This document shows, in pieces, positions 34,435-42,319 of a stretch of 64,000 bases of DNA. Each line of letters begins with the position of its first letter. Within the stretch, counting starts at the first letter, position 1. The notes below the pieces were generated by a model. It saw only the letters and a program-made list of their open reading frames with translations. It was not told the DNA's origin and ran no database searches. The DNA is from Pseudoselenomonas ruminis (GTDB taxonomy: Bacteria > Bacillota > Negativicutes > Selenomonadales > Selenomonadaceae): NCBI RefSeq assembly GCF_008271295.1, contig NZ_VTOY01000010.1, positions 1 through 64,000 on the forward strand, read 5' to 3'. A program made the translations under genes and the position numbers.

Positions 34435-35379
34435 GTGAGTAAACTTGCATTTGTATTCCCTGGCCAGGGAGCTCAGACTGTTGGCATGGGCAAAGATTTC
34501 TGCCAGCAGTACGATGTAGCAAAAAAACTGTTCCAGCAGGCTGATGAGGCTCTGGGATACTCCATCAAGGAAATGTGCTTTGAAGGACCGGCTGAGGACC
34601 TTCAGCTGACGGCAAATACGCAGCCGGCAATCCTCACCATGAGCGTTATCGCAAGTGAGATTCTCAAGGAACACGGTATTCAGCCGGAGGTAACGGGCGG
34701 TCACAGTCTCGGTGAATATTCGGCACTGGTTGCCGCTGGTGTCCTGGATTTCCAGGATGCTGTTCTTCTCGTACACAAGCGCGGCCAGTTCATGCAGGAA
34801 GCTGTACCGGTTGGACAGGGCGGCATGGCTGCTATTATCGGTCTTGCCGACGAAGTCATCGTTGATGCCTGCGAGAAGGCAACCAAGACTGCTGGCGAAG
34901 TTCAGGCAGTAAACTTCAACTGCCCGGGCCAGACGGTTATCGCTGGTACGACGGCAGGCGTTGAAGCTGCTGTTGAGACGCTCAAGGAAGCTGGCGCCAA
35001 GAAGGCAGTAATTCTGCCGGTATCGGCACCGTTCCATTCCACGCTGATGAAACCGGCCGCTGAGAAACTGGCTGTTGAGCTTGACAAAGTTACGATTCGC
35101 GATGCCAAGATTCCAGTGGTTTCGAACTTCACGGGTGAACTCGAGACCAAGGCTGAGGAGATCAAAGCAAACCTCGTAGCTCAGGCAGATCATCCAGTAA
35201 AATGGATTGCCTGCGTCAACACGATGAAGGAGTTCGGGGCAGAGACCTTTGTTGAGGCTGGCCCGGGCAAAACCCTCTGTGGCTTCAACCGCCGGATCGA
35301 CAAGGCTCTCAAGAGCATGAACGTAGAAAATCTGGAAAGTTTGCAAAAAACGCTTGACTATTTCAAGGAGGTCCGCTAA
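34435..35379 (+). CDS. fabD: Malonyl-CoA:ACP transacylase
   Basis: About 314 residues. FVFPGQGAQTVGMG is near the start, the GHSLGEYSALVAAG serine motif is present, and the catalytic His is in SAPFHSTLMKPAAEKL. GTG 34435 is eight bases behind GGAGGT; the TTG at 34429 is too close. It loads malonate onto ACP. Confidence 0.96.
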   Translation: MSKLAFVFPGQGAQTVGMGKDFCQQYDVAKKLFQQADEALGYSIKEMCFEGPAEDLQLTANTQPAILTMSVIASEILKEHGIQPEVTGGHSLGEYSALVAAGVLDFQDAVLLVHKRGQFMQEAVPVGQGGMAAIIGLADEVIVDACEKATKTAGEVQAVNFNCPGQTVIAGTTAGVEAAVETLKEAGAKKAVILPVSAPFHSTLMKPAAEKLAVELDKVTIRDAKIPVVSNFTGELETKAEEIKANLVAQADHPVKWIACVNTMKEFGAETFVEAGPGKTLCGFNRRIDKALKSMNVENLESLQKTLDYFKEVR

Positions 35380-35380
35380 T

Positions 35381-36124
35381 ATGCTTTTAGACGGAAAGGT
35401 CGCACTGGTTACTGGTGCTTCGCGTGGCATTGGCCGTGCCATTGCAGTCCGCCTGGCAAGTGAGGGCGCTAAGGTAGCAATCAATTATGCCGGCAATACG
35501 GCTAAGGCTGAAGAGGTCAAAGCAGAAATCGAAAAGAACGGTGGCGAGGCAATTCTCGTTCAGGCTGACATTTCGAGCGCTGAGGCTGTCGATGCGATGA
35601 TTGAAAAGGTCACAGAGGCCTTTGGCCAGATTGATATTCTGGTAAACAATGCGGGCATCACTCGCGATGGGCTTCTCATGCGCATGAAGGATGAGGATTT
35701 CGAGGCAGTTATCAATACCAACCTTAAGGGTGTGTTCTACTGCACGAAGGCTGTGTCCAAGCTCATGATGAAAAAGCGCAGCGGCCGTATTGTCAATATG
35801 GCATCGGTTGTCGGGCTCATGGGAAATGCCGGTCAGGCAAATTATGCGGCAGCGAAGGCAGGCGTTATCGGTTTCTCGAAGTCAGCTGCGAAAGAGCTGG
35901 CTGCCCGTGGCATTAACGTTAACGTAGTGGCACCGGGATTCATTGCTACGGATATGACGGCAGCAATGACGGACAAAGCCAAAGAGGCCACGCTGGCGGG
36001 TATTCCGCTCAAGCGCATGGGCCAGCCGGAAGACGTCGCCAATGCGGTGCTCTTCCTGGTATCGGATTATGCATCCTATATCACAGGTCAGATCGTCAAT
36101 GTAGACGGCGGCATGGTTATGTGA
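35381..36124 (+). CDS. fabG: 3-oxoacyl-ACP reductase
   Basis: 247 residues of the SDR family. VTGASRGIGRAIAVRL binds NADPH, NNAGITRDGLLMRM is conserved, and the catalytic S...YxxxK is in NYAAAKAGVIGFSKSAAKEL. The start ATG 35381 is one base after the fabD stop and uses the AAGGAGGT inside fabD, so translation is coupled. Confidence 0.97.
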   Translation: MLLDGKVALVTGASRGIGRAIAVRLASEGAKVAINYAGNTAKAEEVKAEIEKNGGEAILVQADISSAEAVDAMIEKVTEAFGQIDILVNNAGITRDGLLMRMKDEDFEAVINTNLKGVFYCTKAVSKLMMKKRSGRIVNMASVVGLMGNAGQANYAAAKAGVIGFSKSAAKELAARGINVNVVAPGFIATDMTAAMTDKAKEATLAGIPLKRMGQPEDVANAVLFLVSDYASYITGQIVNVDGGMVM

Positions 36125-36166
36125 TATAACTATATAGGAACTTTCATTTTAAGGAGGTGAAACTTC

Positions 36167-36397
36167 ATGTCGACTTTTGAAAAAGTTAGAGATATCGTTG
36201 TTGAGCAGTTAGGTGTTGAGGCTGACGAGGTTGCACTCGAGTCTACCTTCATCGATGATTTAGGTGCTGACTCCCTGGATATCGTTGAGCTGATCATGGC
36301 TTTCGAGGAGGAATTCAATATTGAGATTCCGGACGAGGCTGCTGAGAAGATCAAGAGCGTTCAGGACGTAGTTTCCTACATAGACCAGAACAAATAA
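36167..36397 (+). CDS. acpP: Acyl carrier protein
   Basis: 76 acidic residues. The phosphopantetheine serine is in [18 protein letters not shown]. It has a strong AAGGAGGTG ribosome site. A terminator-like hairpin follows 22 bases after the stop. Confidence 0.97.
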   Translation: MSTFEKVRDIVVEQLGVEADEVALESTFIDDLGADSLDIVELIMAFEEEFNIEIPDEAAEKIKSVQDVVSYIDQNK

Positions 36398-36419
36398 GTT
36401 TGAGCGTCTTACCTGTTTG

Positions 36420-36453
36420 AAAATCCCGTGAAGCTTGTTTCACGGGATTTTCT
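36420..36453 (+). terminator. Attenuator/terminator hairpin between acpP and the second FabK-like gene
   Basis: AAAATCCCGTGAA (36420-36432) pairs perfectly with TTCACGGGATTTT (36439-36451). No promoter is apparent in the remaining 29 bases, so downstream genes probably rely on read-through at a reduced level. Confidence 0.75.
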
Positions 36454-36481
36454 CAAGGTAGGATTGATTGGAGGAGTAACA

Positions 36482-37426
36482 TTGAAACTTCCAGAGCTGA
36501 AAATTGGCAATAAAATCGCAAAAGTTCCTATCCAGCAGGGTGGTATGGCGATTCGCTTGTCAACGGCCCGTCTGGCGGCAGCTGTAGCGAACGAGGGCGG
36601 TATCGGCCTCATTGCCGCATCTGGTATGAGCCACGACGAACTGCGTTATGAAATCCGGCTCGCACGTTCGCTTACGTCTGGTATCATCGGCATCAATATC
36701 ATGGTAGCAGCCGCAGATTTTGCTGAGGTTGTCAGAACCGCAATCGATGAGGGGATTGACCTCGTGGTTGCTGGTGCAGGTTTTTCCCGTGATATGTTTG
36801 CTCTCGGCAAGGAATCCGGAACGCCGATTGTTCCGATTGTTTCTTCCGTAAAATTAGCTAAAATTTCAGAGCGTCTTGGTGCAGCTGCTATTGTCCTCGA
36901 GGGCAAGGAAGCAGGCGGTCATCTCGGTACGGACACGTCGGTACGTGACCTTATCGCAGATGTCAGCGCAGCGGTAAATATTCCGGTCATTGCGGCCGGT
37001 GGTGTACTGCATGGCCAGGACATCGTTGATTTGATAAAAGCGGGCGCTGCTGGCGTCCAGATGGGATCCCGTTTTGCGGCTTGTGAAGAGTCGAATGCGG
37101 CTCCCGCACTCAAGGAATACTATCTGAAATCAAAACCAGAGGATATCGTGGTAATCCACAGTCCTGTTGGCCTTCCGGGACGTGCTGTGCGCACGCCATT
37201 CTCGGCCAAAGTCATGGAAGGTCCTGTTCCGCCGACGAAATGTGATGCCTGCCTCAAGGCATGTAAGCACAATTTCTGCATTATCCGTGCACTGACGCGG
37301 GCACAGCAGGGCGATGTGGAGACTGGTCTGGTATTTACCGGCGAGTATATGCCGAAGATTGATAAAATCATGACGGTCCACGAGATCTTTGAGCAGCTCA
37401 AGGCTGAAGCTGAGGCTGCCAACTGA
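36482..37426 (+). CDS. FabK/nitronate-monooxygenase-like flavoprotein with C-terminal Cys motif
   Basis: About 314 residues, TTG start behind GGAGG (36470-36474). It is a TIM-barrel FMN protein related to FabK (PIQQGGMAIRLSTARLAAAVANEGGIG, EGKEAGGHLGTD, GVQMGSRFAACEES). After the barrel it has a cysteine-rich stretch CDACLKACKHNFC (C-x2-C-x3-C-x4-C) absent from fabK at 33471. That stretch may bind metal or an Fe-S cluster. Function is uncertain: a second enoyl reductase, a nitronate monooxygenase, or a redox-linked variant. Its place inside the fab operon argues for a lipid role. Confidence 0.8.
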   Translation: MKLPELKIGNKIAKVPIQQGGMAIRLSTARLAAAVANEGGIGLIAASGMSHDELRYEIRLARSLTSGIIGINIMVAAADFAEVVRTAIDEGIDLVVAGAGFSRDMFALGKESGTPIVPIVSSVKLAKISERLGAAAIVLEGKEAGGHLGTDTSVRDLIADVSAAVNIPVIAAGGVLHGQDIVDLIKAGAAGVQMGSRFAACEESNAAPALKEYYLKSKPEDIVVIHSPVGLPGRAVRTPFSAKVMEGPVPPTKCDACLKACKHNFCIIRALTRAQQGDVETGLVFTGEYMPKIDKIMTVHEIFEQLKAEAEAAN

Positions 37427-37472
37427 GCAGACGTCTTATAAACGACTAAATAATTGAGAGGAGCTATTCGTT

Positions 37473-38717
37473 TTGAGTAATCGTGTAGTAATCACTGGTC
37501 TGGGCGCAATCACCCCGATTGGTATGGGTAAGGAAGAATTCTGGAATGGTCTGATGGAAGGCCGCAATGGTATCGATAAGATTACCCGTTTTGATGCGTC
37601 GGAATATGGTGCACAGATTGCTGGTGAAGTTAAGGACTTTGACCCGGCTGCTTATATCGATAAAAAAGAATCGAAACGCATGGACCGTTACACGCAGTTT
37701 GCAGTAGCAGCTGCTGGTATGGCTATCGAAGATGCGAAACTCGACCTCGAGAAAGAGGATCTGGACCGCATCGGTACGTTTGTCGGTGCAGGTATCGGCG
37801 GTATCGAGACGATGCATTCCCAGTATGAGAAACTGTTTGCCAAGGGCCCAGGCCGCATCAGCCCGTTCTTCATCCCGATGATGATTGCGAACATGGCTGC
37901 TGGTCAGGTTTCCATCACGTACAAGCTGCATGGTCCGTCCAGCTGCATCGTAACGGCTTGCGCTACGGGTTCCAACTGCATCGGTGATGCGTTCCGTGTT
38001 ATCCAGCGCGGCGACGCAGATGTCATGATTGCTGGTGGTACGGAAGCTGCTATTTCTGAGGCTGCTGTCGCTGGCTTTGCTGCTATGAAGGCCCTTTGCA
38101 TGGATCACAACGATGACCCGGCACATGCTTCCCGTCCGTTCGACAAGAACCGCAGCGGTTTTGTCATGGGTGAGGGTGCAGGCCTTGTCGTCCTTGAGAG
38201 CCTCGAGCATGCAAAAGCACGTGGCGCTCATATCTATGCTGAGGTTGTCGGCTATGGTGCTAACTCCGATGCCTACCATATCACGAGCCCGGCTCCGGGT
38301 GGCGAATACCAGGCAAAATGCATGCAGGCAGCTCTTGATGATGCCGGCATGAAGGCTTCGGAAGTTGATTACGTCAATGCACATGGTACGTCCACGCACA
38401 TGAACGATGAAGGCGAGACGATGGCTATCAAGTCCGTTTGGGGCGAAGCTGCCAAAGATGTTTCGGTTTCTTCCATTAAGTCCATGACGGGTCATCTGCT
38501 CGGTGCTGCCGGTGGTGTTGAGTGCATTGCTACGGCACTGGCTATCGAAAACGACATGCTGCCGCCGACGATGAACTACGAGACCCAGGATGAGGGCCTC
38601 GACCTCGACTACGTTCCGAACAAGGCAAAAGCTAAGACGGTTCGTGCGGCTATGTCCAACAACTTCGGTTTTGGCGGTCACAATGCCTGCCTGCTGCTGA
38701 AAAAATACGCAGAGTAA
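37473..38717 (+). CDS. fabF: 3-oxoacyl-ACP synthase II
   Basis: 414 residues. The catalytic triad is visible: Cys in VTACATGSNCIGDAF, His in NAHGTSTHMNDEGE, His in KSMTGHLLGAAGGVE. It is the elongating condensing enzyme. In this cluster no fabH is present, so initiation must be supplied from elsewhere. Confidence 0.97.
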   Translation: MSNRVVITGLGAITPIGMGKEEFWNGLMEGRNGIDKITRFDASEYGAQIAGEVKDFDPAAYIDKKESKRMDRYTQFAVAAAGMAIEDAKLDLEKEDLDRIGTFVGAGIGGIETMHSQYEKLFAKGPGRISPFFIPMMIANMAAGQVSITYKLHGPSSCIVTACATGSNCIGDAFRVIQRGDADVMIAGGTEAAISEAAVAGFAAMKALCMDHNDDPAHASRPFDKNRSGFVMGEGAGLVVLESLEHAKARGAHIYAEVVGYGANSDAYHITSPAPGGEYQAKCMQAALDDAGMKASEVDYVNAHGTSTHMNDEGETMAIKSVWGEAAKDVSVSSIKSMTGHLLGAAGGVECIATALAIENDMLPPTMNYETQDEGLDLDYVPNKAKAKTVRAAMSNNFGFGGHNACLLLKKYAE

Positions 38718-38729
38718 TGGAGGCTGACG

Positions 38730-39446
38730 ATGGAAAACATTCTGTCGGAAGAGCGCAAACAATCGCTTCGTGAGCTGGCCAAGGTCCTGGGAGTGGAATT
38801 TCACAACCTGAATTTCCTCCAGCAGGCGCTGGTTCATACATCCTACGCGAATGAATCCAAAGGGAACATCGTCCATAATGAACGTCTCGAATTTTTAGGA
38901 GATGCTGTGCTGGAGCTTGCCTCCAGCACTTATCTTTATCAGCACTTTCCGCAGATGCCGGAAGGCCAGCTGACAAAGACCAGAGCCAGCATCGTCTGCT
39001 CAGCAACGCTGGCAAAGCTGGCAGCGGGGCTTCATCTTGGGGATTACCTGCTTTTAGGTCATGGCGAAGAGATGGGCGGCGGACGTACGCGTCAGACGAA
39101 TCTTGAAGATGCATTCGAATCTGTTATCGGGGCAATCTATCTCGACCAGGGCTGGGAAGCAGCTCAGGCTTATGTATTGCGCCAGCTTGAATCGGAATTT
39201 GAGCTTGCCAAGCGCGGAGCAATTCTGAAGGATTACAAGACTATCCTTCAGGAGGAAGTCTATCAGCATGAGGGACAGAGCGTTGTTTATGAACTGGTAG
39301 CAGAAGAAGGCCCAGATCATGATAAGAGCTTTACGTTTCAGGTCCGTATTACTGGACGAGTAATGGGACAGGGAACGGGGCACAGCAAAAAAGAAGCGGA
39401 ACAGCACGCAGCCCGTGAAGCATTGGAAAAACTCAAGCTGAAATAA
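38730..39446 (+). CDS. rnc: Ribonuclease III
   Basis: 238 residues. The signature NERLEFLGDAVLEL and the metal ligands in DAFESVIGAIYLDQG belong to the RNase III domain. A C-terminal dsRBD (about 165-236) ends KKEAEQHAAREALEKLKL. It lies 12 bases after fabF. The acpP-fabF-rnc order is common in Firmicutes. Confidence 0.97.
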   Translation: MENILSEERKQSLRELAKVLGVEFHNLNFLQQALVHTSYANESKGNIVHNERLEFLGDAVLELASSTYLYQHFPQMPEGQLTKTRASIVCSATLAKLAAGLHLGDYLLLGHGEEMGGGRTRQTNLEDAFESVIGAIYLDQGWEAAQAYVLRQLESEFELAKRGAILKDYKTILQEEVYQHEGQSVVYELVAEEGPDHDKSFTFQVRITGRVMGQGTGHSKKEAEQHAAREALEKLKLK

Positions 39447-39479
39447 AAAAAGCGCAGGCAAAAGCTTGCGCCTTTTTTA
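39445..39479 (+). terminator. Terminator after rnc
   Basis: AAAAAAAGCGCAGGC pairs with GCTTGCGCCTTTTTT. It is the end of the fab cluster. Confidence 0.82.
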
Positions 39480-39571
39480 TTGTGAGAAGAATAAAGGTTA
39501 CGCGATCGTTTTGCCTATGGCAAAAGCGGGTCAGCAGCGTTATAATGAAGAAAACAAAAGGGGGAATTGCG

Positions 39572-40378
39572 ATGCGGAAATTGACAATCCTTGGAACCGG
39601 GTTTGCTATGGCAACAAAGTGTTTCAATACGTGTTTCTTTTTGGAATTGGAGGATGGCAGCCTGTTTTTGACAGATGCCGGTGGCGGCAACGGCATCCTG
39701 CGGCAGCTGGAGGTCACGGGATTTGACTATCAGAAGTGTCATCACATGTTTGTGACGCATGGGCACACGGACCATGTCCTGGGTGTTATCTGGATTATGC
39801 GTAAAGTGGCAGACCTCATGAATAAGGGAAAATATGAAGGCACTTTTCATATTTATTGCCACGATGTGGTCAAGGAAATGCTGCTTACGATGACGAAGAT
39901 GACTTTGAAGAAAAAGGACTTTGCCCGTGTCGGAACAGATATTGTGATTCATGAGATGAAGGATGGCCAGAGTGTTGAGGTTCCGACCGCAAAACTGACG
40001 GCCTTTGACATTCTGTCAACCAAAGCAAAGCAGTTTGGATATTGCCTGAATTTCGCTGATGGCATGAAGTTCACCTGCCTGGGGGATGAGCCTTACAATG
40101 AACATGACCGCGTCTATGCGGAGCAGGCGGATTGGCTGCTGGCTGAAGCCTTTTGCCAGTATAAGGACCGCGAGGTTTTCAAACCGTATGAGAAGAATCA
40201 CAGTACGGTGAAGGAAGCCAGCGAATTGGCAGAACAACTGGGGGTTAAAAATCTGGTGCTCTACCATACGGAGGATAAGCATCTAGATACCCGTAAACAG
40301 GAGTATTCGGCTGAGGCTGGAAAATATTATCATGGCAATGTCTATGTTCCTGATGATTTGGAGGTAATTCCCTTATAA
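39572..40378 (+). CDS. MBL-fold metallohydrolase, RNase Z-like
   Basis: About 268 residues. The metal motif THGHTDHVLG is present, followed by later His/Asp ligands in CLGDEPYN and YHTEDKH. The arrangement resembles the RNase Z/arylsulfatase branch, but the flexible arm of true tRNA processing RNase Z is not evident, so the substrate is unknown. ATG 39572 follows AAAAGGGGG (39556-39564); the upstream ORF extension has no ribosome site. It is monocistronic. Confidence 0.85.
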   Translation: MRKLTILGTGFAMATKCFNTCFFLELEDGSLFLTDAGGGNGILRQLEVTGFDYQKCHHMFVTHGHTDHVLGVIWIMRKVADLMNKGKYEGTFHIYCHDVVKEMLLTMTKMTLKKKDFARVGTDIVIHEMKDGQSVEVPTAKLTAFDILSTKAKQFGYCLNFADGMKFTCLGDEPYNEHDRVYAEQADWLLAEAFCQYKDREVFKPYEKNHSTVKEASELAEQLGVKNLVLYHTEDKHLDTRKQEYSAEAGKYYHGNVYVPDDLEVIPL

Positions 40379-40425
40379 GAAAGAGCTGCAGCAAGAGTGA
40401 GGAACTCTTGTTGCAGCTCTTTTAG
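40379..40425. terminator. Bidirectional terminator between the MBL gene and marR
   Basis: AAGAGCTGCAGCAAGAGT pairs with ACTCTTGTTGCAGCTCTT, with T/A runs on both flanks. The two genes converge here. Confidence 0.85.
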
Positions 40426-40865
40426 TTCGCAAACATTTTTTCAACCAGTGAATTGAAATTAGAAATTGCATCACCGAGCTTGGCTTTTTCGGCTGCGGTG
40501 AGGTGTTGGATGCGTTCGGTAAAGCGTTTGCGGACAATTTCGTTTTGGTCATCGATGATCTGTTTTCCCGCCGGAGTCAGTGTTATGACAAAGCGGCGTC
40601 GGTCATTGATATCGGCTTGTTTTTGAACGAGCCTGTTTTTTACGAGTTTGTCGATAACGGTGGTCATCTGCTGTTTGGAAATCTTGAGGATGTGGCTGAT
40701 TTCAGTAATCGAGACAGCTTCTTCGGTTAATACGATCATTAGAACACCAAATTGATTCAATGGAATAGGAACTTTAGTCTGTCGATAGAAGTTGTTATGT
40801 ATGAGCATCAACGTTTCAATGAATTTTTGTGATAGATTCGGCGTCGATAGAGTTTCCATAATCAA
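40422..40865 (-). CDS. MarR-family transcriptional regulator of the efflux operon
   Basis: 147 residues. The winged helix (about 50-110) has SITEISHILKISKQQMTTVIDKLVKNRLV and the wing DRRRFVITLT. The start is TTG 40865 (AAGGAG about eight bases upstream) or ATG 40859. It is divergent from acrA-acrB and probably represses it in the absence of a toxic ligand. AT-rich dyads fill the gap. Confidence 0.88.
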   Translation of the reverse strand: MIMETLSTPNLSQKFIETLMLIHNNFYRQTKVPIPLNQFGVLMIVLTEEAVSITEISHILKISKQQMTTVIDKLVKNRLVQKQADINDRRRFVITLTPAGKQIIDDQNEIVRKRFTERIQHLTAAEKAKLGDAISNFNSLVEKMFAN

Positions 40866-40932
40866 AAAATTACTCCTTTAATTAAATAATCATTAAATCT
40901 TGGAGAATGGAGGCTTAGGAGATGTCATTTCC

Positions 40933-40995
40933 TTGACTTTTCATTAAATATAATATACTATATATCTCATCAATAGTAAACATTTATTTACTATT
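40933..40995 (+). promoter_or_regulatory. acrAB promoter with MarR-type operator dyad
   Basis: TTGACT (40933-40938) is followed by several overlapping -10-like hexamers in 40949-40961. Directly after, AATAGTAAA (40972-40980) and TTTACTATT (40987-40995) form a perfect 9-base dyad with a 6-base spacer, a size and position typical for a MarR dimer site blocking initiation. Confidence 0.6.
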
Positions 40996-41095
40996 TCAAT
41001 GAAGCATGGCTTCTTTCGAGATGGGAATGGAATGTTTTGTAGGCAGTGGAGGAGACTGTCTCTTTTGTTGTCTATAGCAAAAGGAGGTTAATACT

Positions 41096-42307
41096 TTGTT
41101 TTTGGTGAAAAGCAAGAAGACGAAGGCACTGATGATTGGCATTTCGCTGGCCATTTCTTCAAGCTTTATCGTGGCGGGCTGCGGGCAGAATAAACAACAG
41201 CAACAGCAGGGAACCCAGGTAAAGGCCATGCAGGTCATTCAACAGGATACGCCGCTGACCAGTGAGTTTGCCGGTCAGATTGTGGGAAAGGACGAGGTAA
41301 AGGTACAGTCCAAGGTATCTGGCAATGTCGTCGATAAGTATGTGACTGGCGGCCAATACGTAGAGGCGGGCCAGCCGCTCTATAAGATTGACTCGCGTCA
41401 GTATGAATCGGCTGTTTTGCAGGCGCAGGCCAATCTGTCGCAGTCGCAGGCAACACTTAGCAATGCGGTGACGGATTTGGGACGCTATCAGCAGCTGTTA
41501 TCGGCTCAGGCGATTTCCGAGCAGACGGTGGCCAATCAGCAGGCAAATGTCAATGCGTATAGCGCCGCTGCCGCTGCCAATGACGCGCTTTTGCGCAAAG
41601 CGCAGCAGGACCTTGCCGATACGGTTATTTATGCGCCGATGAGCGGACAGCTTTCGGTTGATGATGTTGCCGTAGGAACGTTTGCGGCAGCTGGCAGCAC
41701 GAATCTCGTCACGATTGGTTCGTCCAATCCGGTGTTTGCCCAGTTCAGCATTTCCGAAAGCGATTATTTGAAGTTCTCAAATTATGCGTCGCAGAATGGC
41801 AATGGCATGTCGCCGACGGTTTCCATCACGCTTTCCGATGGTACGCAGTATCCGATTGAGGGCAAAATTGTCCAGACGGACCGTGCGCTGTCCTCGAATA
41901 CTGGTACGCTGACGGTTAAGGCGCTGTTTGATAACCCGGATGGTTTGCTGCTGCCGGGGATGTTTGCACGCATCCGCCTGTCCGGTGAAGTTGTTCCAAA
42001 TGCAATTCTCGTTCCGCAGCGTGCCGTACAGCAGCTTCTGGGCAAATCCTTTGTCATGGTTGTCGGGGAAGACGGCAAATCGGAAGCGCGTACCGTAACG
42101 CTTGGCGATAAGGTCGGCAGCTATTACATCATCAAAGATGGCCTGACGGCAGCTGATGTCGTTGTCGTTGAAGGCTTGTCGAACCTGCAGGAAGGCGTCA
42201 GCCTTGCTGTTACCATGGTCACGGCAGATGATATGGGATTCTCCCTGACTACGGACAATAGCAAATTTGATGCGAACGAGATTGCAGCTTCTGATTCGAA
42301 CAAGTAA
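41096..42307 (+). CDS. acrA: RND efflux periplasmic adaptor lipoprotein (AcrA/MexA family)
   Basis: 403 residues with TTG start behind AAGGAGGT. The lipoprotein signal ends SSSFIVAG-C (lipidated Cys about residue 29). The barrel-sandwich/lipoyl halves (VQSKVSGNVVDKYVTGGQYVEAGQPLYKID and LADTVIYAPMSGQLSVDDVAVG) flank a coiled-coil hairpin (about 105-165), followed by a beta-barrel domain. It links the inner-membrane pump to an outer-membrane channel, direct evidence for a diderm cell. Confidence 0.94.
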   Translation: MFLVKSKKTKALMIGISLAISSSFIVAGCGQNKQQQQQGTQVKAMQVIQQDTPLTSEFAGQIVGKDEVKVQSKVSGNVVDKYVTGGQYVEAGQPLYKIDSRQYESAVLQAQANLSQSQATLSNAVTDLGRYQQLLSAQAISEQTVANQQANVNAYSAAAAANDALLRKAQQDLADTVIYAPMSGQLSVDDVAVGTFAAAGSTNLVTIGSSNPVFAQFSISESDYLKFSNYASQNGNGMSPTVSITLSDGTQYPIEGKIVQTDRALSSNTGTLTVKALFDNPDGLLLPGMFARIRLSGEVVPNAILVPQRAVQQLLGKSFVMVVGEDGKSEARTVTLGDKVGSYYIIKDGLTAADVVVVEGLSNLQEGVSLAVTMVTADDMGFSLTTDNSKFDANEIAASDSNK

Positions 42308-42319
42308 GGGGGCGGCATC

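Noticed and set aside
37464-38876. 470-aa open frame on the minus strand
   Set aside because: Lies antisense over fabF and the start of rnc, both intact with all catalytic motifs; no ribosome site and no recognisable motif.
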